From the NCBI GenBank assembly GCA_016649925.1, contig JAENWO010000137.1:1-6713 (forward strand): 6,713 nt of DNA, written 5' to 3'. Numbering within the stretch: position 1 is the first letter of the stretch; each line of letters begins with the position of its first letter. Positions 1 to 6,693 of the stretch are shown piece by piece. This stretch comes from Actinomycetales bacterium. GTDB lineage: Bacteria > Actinomycetota > Actinomycetes > Actinomycetales > Beutenbergiaceae. The notes under the pieces are model-generated. The model saw nothing but the letters and a program-made list of their open reading frames with translations, did not search any database and had not been told where the DNA came from. Both the position numbers and the translations under genes were made by a program.

Positions 1-54
1 CAAGGAGGGTGGGCAGCGAGGCCGCCTCTTCGTGATCGTCATCCCATGTTCAGA

Positions 55-83
55 TTTACACAAGACCGTTCGTGTCAAACCGT
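55..83 (+). promoter_or_regulatory. Weak sigma70-like promoter candidate for acnA
   Basis: TTTACA at 55-60 matches five of six bases of the -35 consensus. After a 17-base spacer, AACCGT at 78-83 keeps the A at position 2 and the T at position 6 of the -10 element, the two most important bases, but is otherwise poor. It lies in the most AT-rich part of the upstream region. If used, it would give a leader of roughly 220 bases before acnA. A two-copy direct repeat, ACCGTTCG (65-72) and ACCGTCCG (79-86), overlaps the spacer and -10. This is inference from base matches only. Confidence 0.27.
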
Positions 84-120
84 CCGCCGCGACGGACGAG
101 GGCGTCACGGCCACCGACCC

Positions 121-152
121 TTCGAACCGAGTTCGGCCGAGGGCGCTAGCCT
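121..152 (+). promoter_or_regulatory. Repeat cluster with possible -10; operator candidate
   Basis: Two imperfect tandem copies, TTCGAACCGAG (121-131) and TTCGGCCGAG (132-141), lie side by side. Within them, CGAAC (123-127) and GTTCG (131-135) form a perfect 5-bp inverted repeat around CGA. TAGCCT at 147-152 fits the actinobacterial TANNNT -10 pattern, so the inverted repeat would sit over the -35 region of a promoter reading into acnA. No good -35 is visible. The site could be an operator; the regulator is unknown. Confidence 0.22.
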
Positions 153-179
153 CGACGAGTCTCCGCTCACTCGGTCGGC

Positions 180-207
180 TCCTGTGCGACGTCGCCGGCG
201 CACAGGA
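180..207. repeat. Perfect 9-bp inverted repeat in the acnA leader
   Basis: TCCTGTGCG (180-188) and CGCACAGGA (199-207) are exact reverse complements separated by 10 bases. As RNA, the stem can gain two more pairs (190-197, 191-196) past one A-G mismatch, closing on a 4-base loop. No T-run follows, so it is not a classical intrinsic terminator. It lies about 105 bases before the acnA start. It could be a dimeric-regulator operator, a leader hairpin affecting mRNA stability or translation, or a T-less terminator for an upstream transcript. The repeat is seen directly; its role is inferred. Confidence 0.55.
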
Positions 208-312
208 CGGCGCGCACGGTGGACCACCATCGGTGCAGCCGTCGACCGCACCTGGGCCACGACACGCCTGTGACCGACCTGAGCGATGCGCCCATCAGGA
301 AGGGAAGAGACG

Positions 313-3126
313 ATGAGCCGCAATACCTTCGACGCCCGCGCCCAGCTGGTCGTCGGTGAGCTCGCGTACGACATCTTTCGTCTAGACAGGATCGAGGGGG
401 CCGACCGCCTGCCGTACAGCGTGAAGGTGCTTCTGGAGAACGCCCTGCGCAACGAGGACGGAGACCTGGTCACAGCCGACCACGTGCGTCAGCTCGGAGC
501 ATGGGACCCCGCCGGGGCGGCGCAGGCGAGCACGGAGATCCAGTTCACTCCCGCGCGCGTGCTCATGCAGGACTTCACGGGCGTGCCCTGCGTGGTGGAC
601 CTGGTGGCGATGCGGGACGCCATGACAGCGATGGGCGCAGACCCGGCCCGGATCAACCCGCTGATCCCGACCGATCTCGTGATCGACCACTCAGTCATCG
701 CCGACGTCTTCGGGCGGCCGGACGCATTCCGCATCAACGCAGACCTGGAGTTCGAGCGGAACAGCGAGCGCTACCAGCTCCTGCGGTGGGGGCAGCATGC
801 CTTCGACGCCTTCCGGGTGGTGCCGCCGGACACCGGCATCTGCCACCAGGTCAACCTCGAGTACCTGGCCCCGGTCGTGTTCACCAAGGACGCATCGCCG
901 CGGCCACTGGCCTATCCGGACAGCCTGGTCGGTACCGACTCCCATACGCCGATGATCAACGGCCTCGGGGTCCTCGGGTGGGGTGTCGGCGGGATCGAGG
1001 CCGAGGCCGCCATGCTCGGGCTGCCGATGAGCATGCTCATCCCCCAGGTGGTCGGGCTCAAGCTGGTCGGCGAGCCGCCCGAGGGCACGACCGCGACCGA
1101 CCTGGTGCTGACGGTGGCCCAGTTGCTGCGGCAGACCCGGGTGGTCGGCAAGTTCGTCGACTTCTTCGGTCCGGGGGTCGCGAACGTACCCCTGGCCACC
1201 CGGGCCACCCTGGGCAACATGAGCCCCGAGTACGGCTCGACCGTCACCATCTTCCCGATCGACTCCGAGACGCTGAGCTACCTGCGCCTGACCGGACGCT
1301 CGGCGCACCAGGTCGAGCTCGTCGAGGCCTACGCCAAGGAGCAGGGGCTCTGGCACGACCCTGACCGCGTTCCGGACTACTCGCAGGTCGTCGAGCTGGA
1401 CCTGTCGACGGTGGAGCCGTCCCTCGCCGGACCTACCCGCCCGCAGGACCGCATCCCCCTGGCGTCGGCACAGCGCGTGGTCCGGGGGCTGCTGGGTGGC
1501 AAGTCCCACGCCGAGGCGGTCCAGGGCGGTCTGGACGACGCGTCCGCCGACTCCTTCCCGGCGAGCGAACCCATCGCGATCAGCGTGCGGATCGAGCGCG
1601 ACGAGCCACCGGCAACCCGCTCGGCTGCGGAGCCACTGACCTGGCCGTCGGACCCCACCGAGATCACCCTGCACGGGGCCCGGGCGGACATCGATCACGG
1701 TCACGTCGTCATCGCAGCGATCACGTCCTGCACCAACACGTCCAACCCGTCGGTGATGATCGGGGCGGGGCTGCTGGCCAAGAAGGCCGTCGAACGCGGG
1801 CTGCGCTCGAAGCCGTGGGTCAAGACGACCCTGGCTCCGGGATCTCGGGTCGTGACCGACTACTACGAGCAGGCCGGCCTCACCCCCTACCTCGACCAGC
1901 TCGGCTTCAACATCGTCGGGTACGGGTGCACCACGTGCATCGGCAACTCCGGGCCGCTGATCCCGGAGGTGAGCCAGGCGGTGACCGGTCACGACCTGAC
2001 GGTCGCCTCCGTGCTGTCCGGGAACCGGAACTTCGAGGGCCGCATCCACCCCGAGACCACGATGAACTTCCTGACCTCGCCACCGCTGGTGATCGCCTAC
2101 GCCCTGGCCGGCACCATGCAGGCCGACCTGCTGCGCGAGCCGCTGGGCCAGGACCCGGACGGTCAGGACGTGTTCCTCCGCGACATCTGGCCGAGCACGG
2201 CGGAGATCAAGGCCGTCGTCGACGCGACGATCGAAGCGGACATGTTCACCCGCGGGTACGCCGACGTCCTGGTCGGCGACGCGAACTGGCGGGGCATGGA
2301 GCTGGACGACTCGCAGACCTTCGCGTGGGACGACGCATCGACCTACGTGCGCCGCCCGCCGTACTTCGACGAGATGGCGCGCGAGGCTGAGCCGATGCGC
2401 GACGTGATCGGTGCGAGGGTGCTCGCCCACCTCGGCGACTCGGTCACCACCGACCACATCTCCCCCGCGGGAGCGATCCGGGCCGACTCGCCTGCGGGCC
2501 GGTACCTGATCGATCGTGGGGTGGCGCCGAAGGACTTCAACTCCTACGGCTCGCGTCGCGGCAACCACGAGGTGATGATCCGGGGCACGTTCGCCAACAT
2601 CAGGTTGCGCAACATGCTCGTCCCCGGCGTGGAAGGCGGGTTCACCCGGCACCTGCCGCACCCGGAGCCCATCAGCATCTTCGACGCTGCCCGGGCCTAC
2701 GCCGACGAACAGGTCCCGCTCGTCGTGCTGGCCGGATCGGACTACGGATCCGGCTCCTCCCGCGACTGGGCGGCCAAGGGGACCATGCTGCTCGGGGTCA
2801 AGGCCGTGCTCGCGACCTCCTTCGAGCGGATCCACCGGTCCAACCTCATCGGGATGGGTGTCCTGCCACTGCAGTTCCAGGACGGCGAGACCGCTGAGAG
2901 CCTCGGCCTGACCGGGCAGGAGACCTACTCCGTCCTCGGCCTGCAGGACGCCGAGGAGGTGCCGCACGAGGTCACCGTCCGGGTCGAGTCCGACGGCGGC
3001 GACCGCGAGCTGACCGCGCGTGTCCGCGTCGACACGCCGGCGGAGGCGGCCTACTACCGGCACGGTGGGATCCTTCCCTACGTGCTCCGCCAGATGCTCG
3101 ATGGCAGAGATCGATCGGAGCGTTGA
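313..3126 (+). CDS. acnA: Aconitate hydratase (aconitase A type)
   Basis: This 937-residue cytosolic enzyme isomerises citrate to isocitrate via cis-aconitate in the TCA cycle, using a [4Fe-4S] cluster. Its length fits monomeric actinobacterial aconitases of the AcnA/IRP family. The catalytic domains span roughly residues 60-590. They carry QDFTGVP (from 86), DSHT (209-212), SCTNTSNPS with cluster ligand C473, and GCTTCIGNSGP with ligands C539 and C542. The 66- and 3-residue spacings equal those of E. coli AcnA. The C-terminal swivel domain follows, with GDSVTTDHISPAG (708-720), YGSRRGNHE (745-753) and the substrate-binding loop GSDYGSGSSRDW (808-819). The ATG at 313 is chosen because AGGGA (301-305) lies 7 bases upstream; an in-frame ATG at 286 has only a weak ribosome site. 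All key residues are present. sdhC follows after 37 bp, suggesting cotranscription. Many actinobacteria instead have the regulator gene acnR after acn, and none is seen here. RNA binding, known for some family members, cannot be judged from sequence. Confidence 0.97.
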   Translation: MSRNTFDARAQLVVGELAYDIFRLDRIEGADRLPYSVKVLLENALRNEDGDLVTADHVRQLGAWDPAGAAQASTEIQFTPARVLMQDFTGVPCVVDLVAMRDAMTAMGADPARINPLIPTDLVIDHSVIADVFGRPDAFRINADLEFERNSERYQLLRWGQHAFDAFRVVPPDTGICHQVNLEYLAPVVFTKDASPRPLAYPDSLVGTDSHTPMINGLGVLGWGVGGIEAEAAMLGLPMSMLIPQVVGLKLVGEPPEGTTATDLVLTVAQLLRQTRVVGKFVDFFGPGVANVPLATRATLGNMSPEYGSTVTIFPIDSETLSYLRLTGRSAHQVELVEAYAKEQGLWHDPDRVPDYSQVVELDLSTVEPSLAGPTRPQDRIPLASAQRVVRGLLGGKSHAEAVQGGLDDASADSFPASEPIAISVRIERDEPPATRSAAEPLTWPSDPTEITLHGARADIDHGHVVIAAITSCTNTSNPSVMIGAGLLAKKAVERGLRSKPWVKTTLAPGSRVVTDYYEQAGLTPYLDQLGFNIVGYGCTTCIGNSGPLIPEVSQAVTGHDLTVASVLSGNRNFEGRIHPETTMNFLTSPPLVIAYALAGTMQADLLREPLGQDPDGQDVFLRDIWPSTAEIKAVVDATIEADMFTRGYADVLVGDANWRGMELDDSQTFAWDDASTYVRRPPYFDEMAREAEPMRDVIGARVLAHLGDSVTTDHISPAGAIRADSPAGRYLIDRGVAPKDFNSYGSRRGNHEVMIRGTFANIRLRNMLVPGVEGGFTRHLPHPEPISIFDAARAYADEQVPLVVLAGSDYGSGSSRDWAAKGTMLLGVKAVLATSFERIHRSNLIGMGVLPLQFQDGETAESLGLTGQETYSVLGLQDAEEVPHEVTVRVESDGGDRELTARVRVDTPAEAAYYRHGGILPYVLRQMLDGRDRSER

Positions 3127-3142
3127 TCCGCGCGGACGGATC
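3125..3142 (+). promoter_or_regulatory. Small hairpin spanning the acnA stop / acnA-sdhC gap
   Basis: GATCCG (3125-3130) and CGGATC (3137-3142) pair perfectly around a 6-base loop. An alternative perfect 10-base palindrome, TCCGCGCGGA, occupies 3127-3136. The element begins inside the acnA TGA and ends 8 bases before the GAAAGGGG ribosome-site region of sdhC. It is short and has no T-run, so full termination is unlikely. It could be a processing or partial attenuation point that sets the acnA to sdh ratio, or it could be chance. Confidence 0.3.
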
Positions 3143-3163
3143 CAAGACCGAAAGGGGTGCGCA

Positions 3164-3859
3164 GTGACGGCGACGGCACCGTTGGTGCGGAGGCGTGCGG
3201 CGCGGCGGACCAGCGTGGCGCTGAAGGTGGTCATGGCGACCACCGGCGTCCTGTTCCTGCTGTTCGTGCTGGCGCACATGTACGGCAACCTCAAGGTGTT
3301 CTCCGGACAGGAGGCGTTCGACGGCTACGCCCATCACCTGCGGGTGCTCGGCGACCCGGTGCTGCCCTACTCCGGATTCCTGTGGATCCTGCGCATCGTG
3401 CTCATCGTCGCCGTGGTCAGCCACGTCTGGGCGGCCGCACGGCTCTGGCGGCGGGCGAACCATGCCAGGAGCACGCCCTACACGACGTTCCGCCCGGTCC
3501 AGGCGACGTGGTCGTCGCGGACGATGCGCTGGGGCGGTCTGACGATCCTGCTGTTCGTGATCTTCCACCTGCTGCAGTTCACCACGGTGACGATCGAGGT
3601 CGGCGGCAGCTTCGACAGCCCGTACGAGCGCCTGGTTGCGGCGTTCTCGGTCTGGTACATCGTGGTCGTCTACGCGCTGGCCATGCTCGCGCTGGGCATG
3701 CACCTGAGGCACGGGATCTGGAGCTCCGTGCAGACCCTCGGATGGTCGACACGCCAGCACGAGCCGGCGATCAAGCGGACCGCACTCGCGATCGCGGCGA
3801 TCATCGTGGTGGGCTTCCTGCTTCCCCCGTTTGCGATCCTCTTCGGCATGGTGAGCTAG
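3164..3859 (+). CDS. sdhC: Succinate dehydrogenase cytochrome b subunit, diheme type (SdhC)
   Basis: This 231-residue membrane anchor of complex II passes electrons from SdhB to the quinone pool, probably menaquinone. It belongs to the cytochrome b558 family (Bacillus/Corynebacterium, type B), in which one protein replaces separate SdhC and SdhD. Five hydrophobic helices are visible at about 20-37, 71-93, 122-144, 162-181 and 206-228, after a basic N-terminus (RRRAARR, 9-15) expected to stay cytoplasmic. H38, H87, H135 and H180, one per helix I-IV, match the four axial ligands of the two hemes in the Bacillus protein. Other family-like stretches are LAHMYGNLK (36-44) and YAHHLR (55-60). The GTG start is chosen because AAAGGGG (3151-3157) lies 6 bases upstream and the protein then begins just before the basic segment. 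Extending to upstream starts would run into acnA. The TAG stop is 11 bp before sdhA. Confidence 0.94.
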   Translation: MTATAPLVRRRAARRTSVALKVVMATTGVLFLLFVLAHMYGNLKVFSGQEAFDGYAHHLRVLGDPVLPYSGFLWILRIVLIVAVVSHVWAAARLWRRANHARSTPYTTFRPVQATWSSRTMRWGGLTILLFVIFHLLQFTTVTIEVGGSFDSPYERLVAAFSVWYIVVVYALAMLALGMHLRHGIWSSVQTLGWSTRQHEPAIKRTALAIAAIIVVGFLLPPFAILFGMVS

Positions 3860-3862
3860 GAG
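3858..3862 (+). promoter_or_regulatory. Ribosome binding site deciding the sdhA start
   Basis: AGGAG overlaps the last two bases of the sdhC TAG stop. Two in-frame ATGs follow. The one at 3865 is only 2 bases away, too close for normal initiation, while the one at 3871 is 8 bases away. The second start is therefore preferred, though the first would add only Met-Thr. The overlap with the sdhC stop suggests translational coupling. Confidence 0.7.
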
Positions 3863-3870
3863 CGATGACG

Positions 3871-5829
3871 ATGACGGAACAGACGCTGGTCGACGGGCTC
3901 TACCGCGAGGGACCGTCGATCCGTGACACGAAGGCACCGGACGGCCCGCTCGATCGGCAGTGGTCCGAGCGGAAGTTCGGTGCCCATCTGGTCAGCCCGA
4001 CCAACCGGCGCAAGCTCACGGTGATCATCATCGGTACCGGCCTGGCCGGGGCGTCCGCCGGCGCAACCCTGGGCGAGGCGGGGTACCAGGTCACCTCGTT
4101 CTGCTATCAGGACAGCCCCCGACGGGCACACTCGATCGCGGCTCAGGGTGGGATCAACGCCTCGAAGAACTACCGCAACGACGGCGACTCGGACTACCGC
4201 CTGTTCTACGACACGATCAAGGGCGGCGACTTCCGGTCGCGGGAGTCGAACGTGTACCGCCTGGCGCAGATCAGCGGCAGCATCATCGACCAGTGCGTCG
4301 CCCAGGGTGTGCCGTTCGCCCGGGAGTACGGCGGTTTGCTGGACAACCGCTCGTTCGGTGGGGTGCAGGTCTCGCGCACGTTCTACGCCCGCGGGCAGAC
4401 CGGCCAACAGCTGCTGCTCGGGGCCTACCAGGCGCTCGAGCGCCAGGTCGCGGCCGGCACGGTCACGACGCACACCCGGCACGAGATGCTCGAGCTGGTC
4501 GTGATCGACGGGCGGGCGCGCGGTGTCATCGTGCGCAACATGGTCACCGGCCAGATCGAGACCCACCTGGCCGACGCCGTGGTGCTGGCCAGCGGCGGCT
4601 ACAGCAACGTCTTCAACCTGTCGACCAACGCGATGGGCTGCAACGCGACCGCGATCTGGCGGGCCCACCGCAAGGGTGCCCTGTTCGCCAACCCGTGCTA
4701 CACCCAGATCCACCCCACCTGCATCCCGGTCTCCGGGGACCACCAGTCGAAGCTGACCCTCATGTCGGAGTCGCTGCGCAACGACGGACGGATCTGGGTC
4801 CCGAAGACCGCCGCCGACCAGCGCGACCCCCGTCAGATCCCCGAAGACGAACGCGACTACTACCTCGAGCGCACCTACCCGGCGTTCGGCAACCTGGTCC
4901 CGCGGGACATCGCCTCGCGCGCCGCGAAGAAGGTCTGCGACGAGGGACGCGGCGTCGGTCCGGGCGGTCTCGGCGTCTACCTGGACTTCGCCGACGCCAT
5001 CAGCAGGCTCGGCAAGGAGACCGTGACGGCCCGCTACGGCAACCTGTTCGACATGTACGAGCGCATCACCGGTGAGGATCCGTACCAGGTCCCGATGCGC
5101 ATCTACCCGGCTGTGCACTACACGATGGGTGGCCTGTGGGTCGACTACGACCTGCAGTCCAACCTGCCGGGCCTGTTCGTCGTCGGTGAGGCGAACTTCT
5201 CCGACCACGGGGCCAACCGGCTGGGCGCTTCGGCGTTGATGCAAGGCCTGGCGGACGGCTACTTCGTGCTGCCGAACACGATCAACGACTACCTCGCGAG
5301 CTCGCCGCACGACCCGATCGGCGCGGACCACCCGGCGGTGGTCGAGGCTGCCACCACGGTGCGGGACCGGATCACGACGTTCCTGAGCGCGCAGGGCGCC
5401 CGGTCGGTCGACTCCTTCCACAAGGAGCTCGGGCACATCATGTGGGAGTACTGCGGCATGGAGCGCACCGAGGCCGGGCTGCGGCACGCGATCGACGAGA
5501 TCCGCCGCCTGCGGGGCAGCTACTGGGCCGACGTGCGGGTGCTCGGAGAGGCTGAGGAGCTCAACCAGTCGCTCGAGAAGGCGGGGCGGGTGGCCGACTT
5601 CCTCGAGCTGGCCGAGCTCATGTGCATCGACGCGCTGCACCGCCGCGAGTCCTGCGGCGGGCACTTCCGCGCCGAGAGCCAGACCCCGGACGGGGAAGCC
5701 CAGCGCGATGACGAGAACTTCGCCTACGTCGCGGCGTGGGAGTGGGCCGGGGCGGACAGCGCACCGACCTTGCGCAAGGAAGCCCTCCGCTTCGAGTGGG
5801 TCGAGCTCAAGCAACGGAGCTACACATGA
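3871..5829 (+). CDS. sdhA: Succinate dehydrogenase flavoprotein subunit (SdhA)
   Basis: This 652-residue catalytic subunit oxidises succinate to fumarate at the cytoplasmic face of the membrane and hands electrons to SdhB. The N-terminal Rossmann fold has TVIIIGTGLAGASAG (50-64, FAD GxGxxG). H87 in RRAHSIAAQGGIN corresponds to the histidine that binds FAD covalently in E. coli SdhA. Active-site candidates by motif alignment are H281 (HPTCIP), R303 (SESLRNDGR), H416 (VHYTMGG) and R450 (HGANRLG). They match E. coli H242, R286, H354 and R399. The C-terminal helical domain and tail (RRESCGGHFR to the final KQRSYT) resemble the Bacillus/Corynebacterium branch of the family rather than the mitochondrial type. 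About 50 residues precede the FAD motif, longer than in E. coli. The ATG at 3865 is an alternative start. The gene overlaps sdhB by 4 bp (ATGA). Fumarate reductase is a homologous alternative, but the aconitase neighbour favours the oxidative role. Confidence 0.96.
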   Translation: MTEQTLVDGLYREGPSIRDTKAPDGPLDRQWSERKFGAHLVSPTNRRKLTVIIIGTGLAGASAGATLGEAGYQVTSFCYQDSPRRAHSIAAQGGINASKNYRNDGDSDYRLFYDTIKGGDFRSRESNVYRLAQISGSIIDQCVAQGVPFAREYGGLLDNRSFGGVQVSRTFYARGQTGQQLLLGAYQALERQVAAGTVTTHTRHEMLELVVIDGRARGVIVRNMVTGQIETHLADAVVLASGGYSNVFNLSTNAMGCNATAIWRAHRKGALFANPCYTQIHPTCIPVSGDHQSKLTLMSESLRNDGRIWVPKTAADQRDPRQIPEDERDYYLERTYPAFGNLVPRDIASRAAKKVCDEGRGVGPGGLGVYLDFADAISRLGKETVTARYGNLFDMYERITGEDPYQVPMRIYPAVHYTMGGLWVDYDLQSNLPGLFVVGEANFSDHGANRLGASALMQGLADGYFVLPNTINDYLASSPHDPIGADHPAVVEAATTVRDRITTFLSAQGARSVDSFHKELGHIMWEYCGMERTEAGLRHAIDEIRRLRGSYWADVRVLGEAEELNQSLEKAGRVADFLELAELMCIDALHRRESCGGHFRAESQTPDGEAQRDDENFAYVAAWEWAGADSAPTLRKEALRFEWVELKQRSYT

Positions 5830-6575
5830 GGATCACGGTCCGCATCTGGCGCCAGAAGAACGTCGAGACACCAGGGAAGCTCGTCTCCTACACCCGTGAC
5901 GGCGTGGAGCCGGACATGTCGTTCCTGGAGATGCTCGACGTGCTGAACGAGGACCTGATCGCTGCGGGCAACGAGCCCATCGCGTTCGACTCGGACTGCC
6001 GGGAGGGCATCTGCGGCATGTGCGGGGTGATGATCAACGGGGTCGCCCACGGGCCACAACGGATCGCCACCTGCCAGCTGCACATGCGCTCGTTCTCCGA
6101 CGGCGACACGATCACCGTCGAGCCGTGGCGTGCCGATCCGTTCCCGATCGTCAAGGACCTGGTCGTCGACCGCAGTGCATTCGACCGGATCATCTCCTCG
6201 GGGGGATACGTCAGCGTCAACACCGGGGCAGCGCCAGAGGCGCACGCGACCCCGGTGGCCAAGACCAACGCCGACCGTGCGTTCGAGGCGGCGGCCTGCA
6301 TCGGCTGCGGTGCCTGCGTGGCGGCCTGCCCCAACGCGTCCGCGATGCTGTTCACCGCGGCCAAGGTGACCCACCTGGGCGAGCTGCCCCAGGGCCAGCC
6401 GGAGCGTGCGGCCCGGGTGGTCTCCATGCTGGACACGCACGACGCCGAAGGTTTCGGTGGGTGCACCAACATCGGCGAGTGCGCCGCGGTGTGCCCGGCC
6501 GGGGTGCCGCTCGACACGATCTCCCAGCTCAACGCCGACCTGCTCGGCGCGTTCATCCCGAATCGTCGCGACTGA
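5826..6575 (+). CDS. sdhB: Succinate dehydrogenase iron-sulfur subunit (SdhB)
   Basis: This 249-residue subunit wires electrons from the FAD of SdhA to the hemes and quinone at SdhC through three Fe-S clusters. The N-terminal ferredoxin-like domain binds [2Fe-2S] with C58, C63, C66 and C83 (CREGICGMC then ATC); the third ligand is Cys, where E. coli has Asp. The C-terminal domain carries CIGCGACVAAC (158-168) and CTNIGECAAVC (213-223). By family pattern C158, C161, C164 and C223 hold [4Fe-4S], and C168, C213 and C219 hold [3Fe-4S]. The cysteine spacing after 213 is the same as in E. coli SdhB. The ATG lies inside the sdhA stop (ATGA), with GGAG (5816-5819) 6 bases upstream, so translation is probably coupled to sdhA and stoichiometric. 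Its length is normal and no ligand is missing. It is the last gene of the cluster, before likely terminator hairpins. Confidence 0.96.
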   Translation: MRITVRIWRQKNVETPGKLVSYTRDGVEPDMSFLEMLDVLNEDLIAAGNEPIAFDSDCREGICGMCGVMINGVAHGPQRIATCQLHMRSFSDGDTITVEPWRADPFPIVKDLVVDRSAFDRIISSGGYVSVNTGAAPEAHATPVAKTNADRAFEAAACIGCGACVAACPNASAMLFTAAKVTHLGELPQGQPERAARVVSMLDTHDAEGFGGCTNIGECAAVCPAGVPLDTISQLNADLLGAFIPNRRD

Positions 6576-6601
6576 GTCCCTCGGTGCAGGTCAACCGAGC
6601 T

Positions 6602-6652
6602 CCGCAGCGTGTGGTTGCGGTGCTGCCCGACCGCGCGGCGTCGAGCGCCGCG
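6602..6652 (+). other. Two GC-rich hairpins after sdhB
   Basis: CCGCA (6602-6606) pairs with TGCGG (6616-6620), extended by a G-T and a C-G pair. CGCGGCG (6634-6640) pairs with CGCCGCG (6646-6652) around TCGAG. A third, competing pairing is CGGCG (6651-6655) with CGCCG (6659-6663). Neither hairpin is followed by a T-run. They may protect the mRNA 3' end or assist termination, but GC-rich DNA forms such stems easily. No gene was recognised between sdhB and the window end. Confidence 0.3.
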
Positions 6653-6665
6653 GCGTGACGCCGGT

Positions 6666-6693
6666 CAGGGCCGACACCGGGGTGTCGGCCCTG
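6666..6693 (+). terminator. Probable transcription terminator of the acnA-sdhCAB cluster, T-less
   Basis: A perfect 12-bp stem (6666-6677 with 6682-6693) closes on the 4-base loop CGGG; a T-G wobble (6665, 6694) could extend it. It lies 90 bases after the sdhB stop. The bases that follow (ACAACCCTC) are not a T-tract. Hairpins lacking a U-run are commonly proposed as terminators in high-GC actinobacteria. Being symmetrical, it could also serve a convergent gene entering from beyond the window. Confidence 0.65.

Larger units (their letters stand above)
1..312. other. Upstream non-coding region / acnA leader
   Basis: No convincing gene lies here. One + strand frame is open from the window edge to a TGA at 314-316, overlapping the acnA ATG, but its codons often end in A or T, unlike the genes downstream, and it has no recognisable motif. 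An AT-richer island sits at about 47-63 in otherwise GC-rich DNA and contains a possible -35. Further on are a short repeat cluster (121-152) and a perfect inverted repeat (180-207). A weaker 5-bp inverted repeat pairs 232-236 with 248-252. The stretch most likely holds the promoter and a long 5' leader of the acnA-sdhCAB cluster, and perhaps the tail of an upstream gene cut by the window edge. Confidence 0.6.

Noticed and set aside
2..8. Perfect Shine-Dalgarno-like AAGGAGG
   Set aside because: No start codon lies at a workable distance: GTG at 9-11 is too close and GTG at 32-34 is 23 bases away. Probably chance.
123..135. LexA/SOS box-like CGAAC-CGA-GTTCG
   Set aside because: The Gram-positive SOS box needs a 4-base centre between GAAC and GTTC, and here it is 3. 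TCA genes are also not expected LexA targets.
2..316. + strand frame open from the window edge to a TGA overlapping the acnA ATG
   Set aside because: The ATGA overlap is suggestive, but codons such as TTA, AAA, CGA and CCA are frequent, unlike the strongly G/C-ending genes nearby, and the protein has no recognisable motif. The tail of an upstream gene cannot be fully excluded without sequence to the left.
691..3294. 867-codon open frame on the - strand opposite acnA
   Set aside because: It lies opposite a clear aconitase, and its protein is rich in R, V, D, G and H with no recognisable domain. Strong G/C bias at third codon positions commonly leaves such antisense frames open.
3157..3870. 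Upstream extension of the sdhA frame through sdhC
   Set aside because: The frame is open but runs wholly inside sdhC in another frame and encodes R/G/A-rich sequence. The conserved SdhA protein begins at about 3871.
3856..5814. 652-codon open frame on the - strand opposite sdhA
   Set aside because: Its extent mirrors sdhA almost exactly and its composition is the same antisense type. This is a by-product of codon bias rather than a gene.
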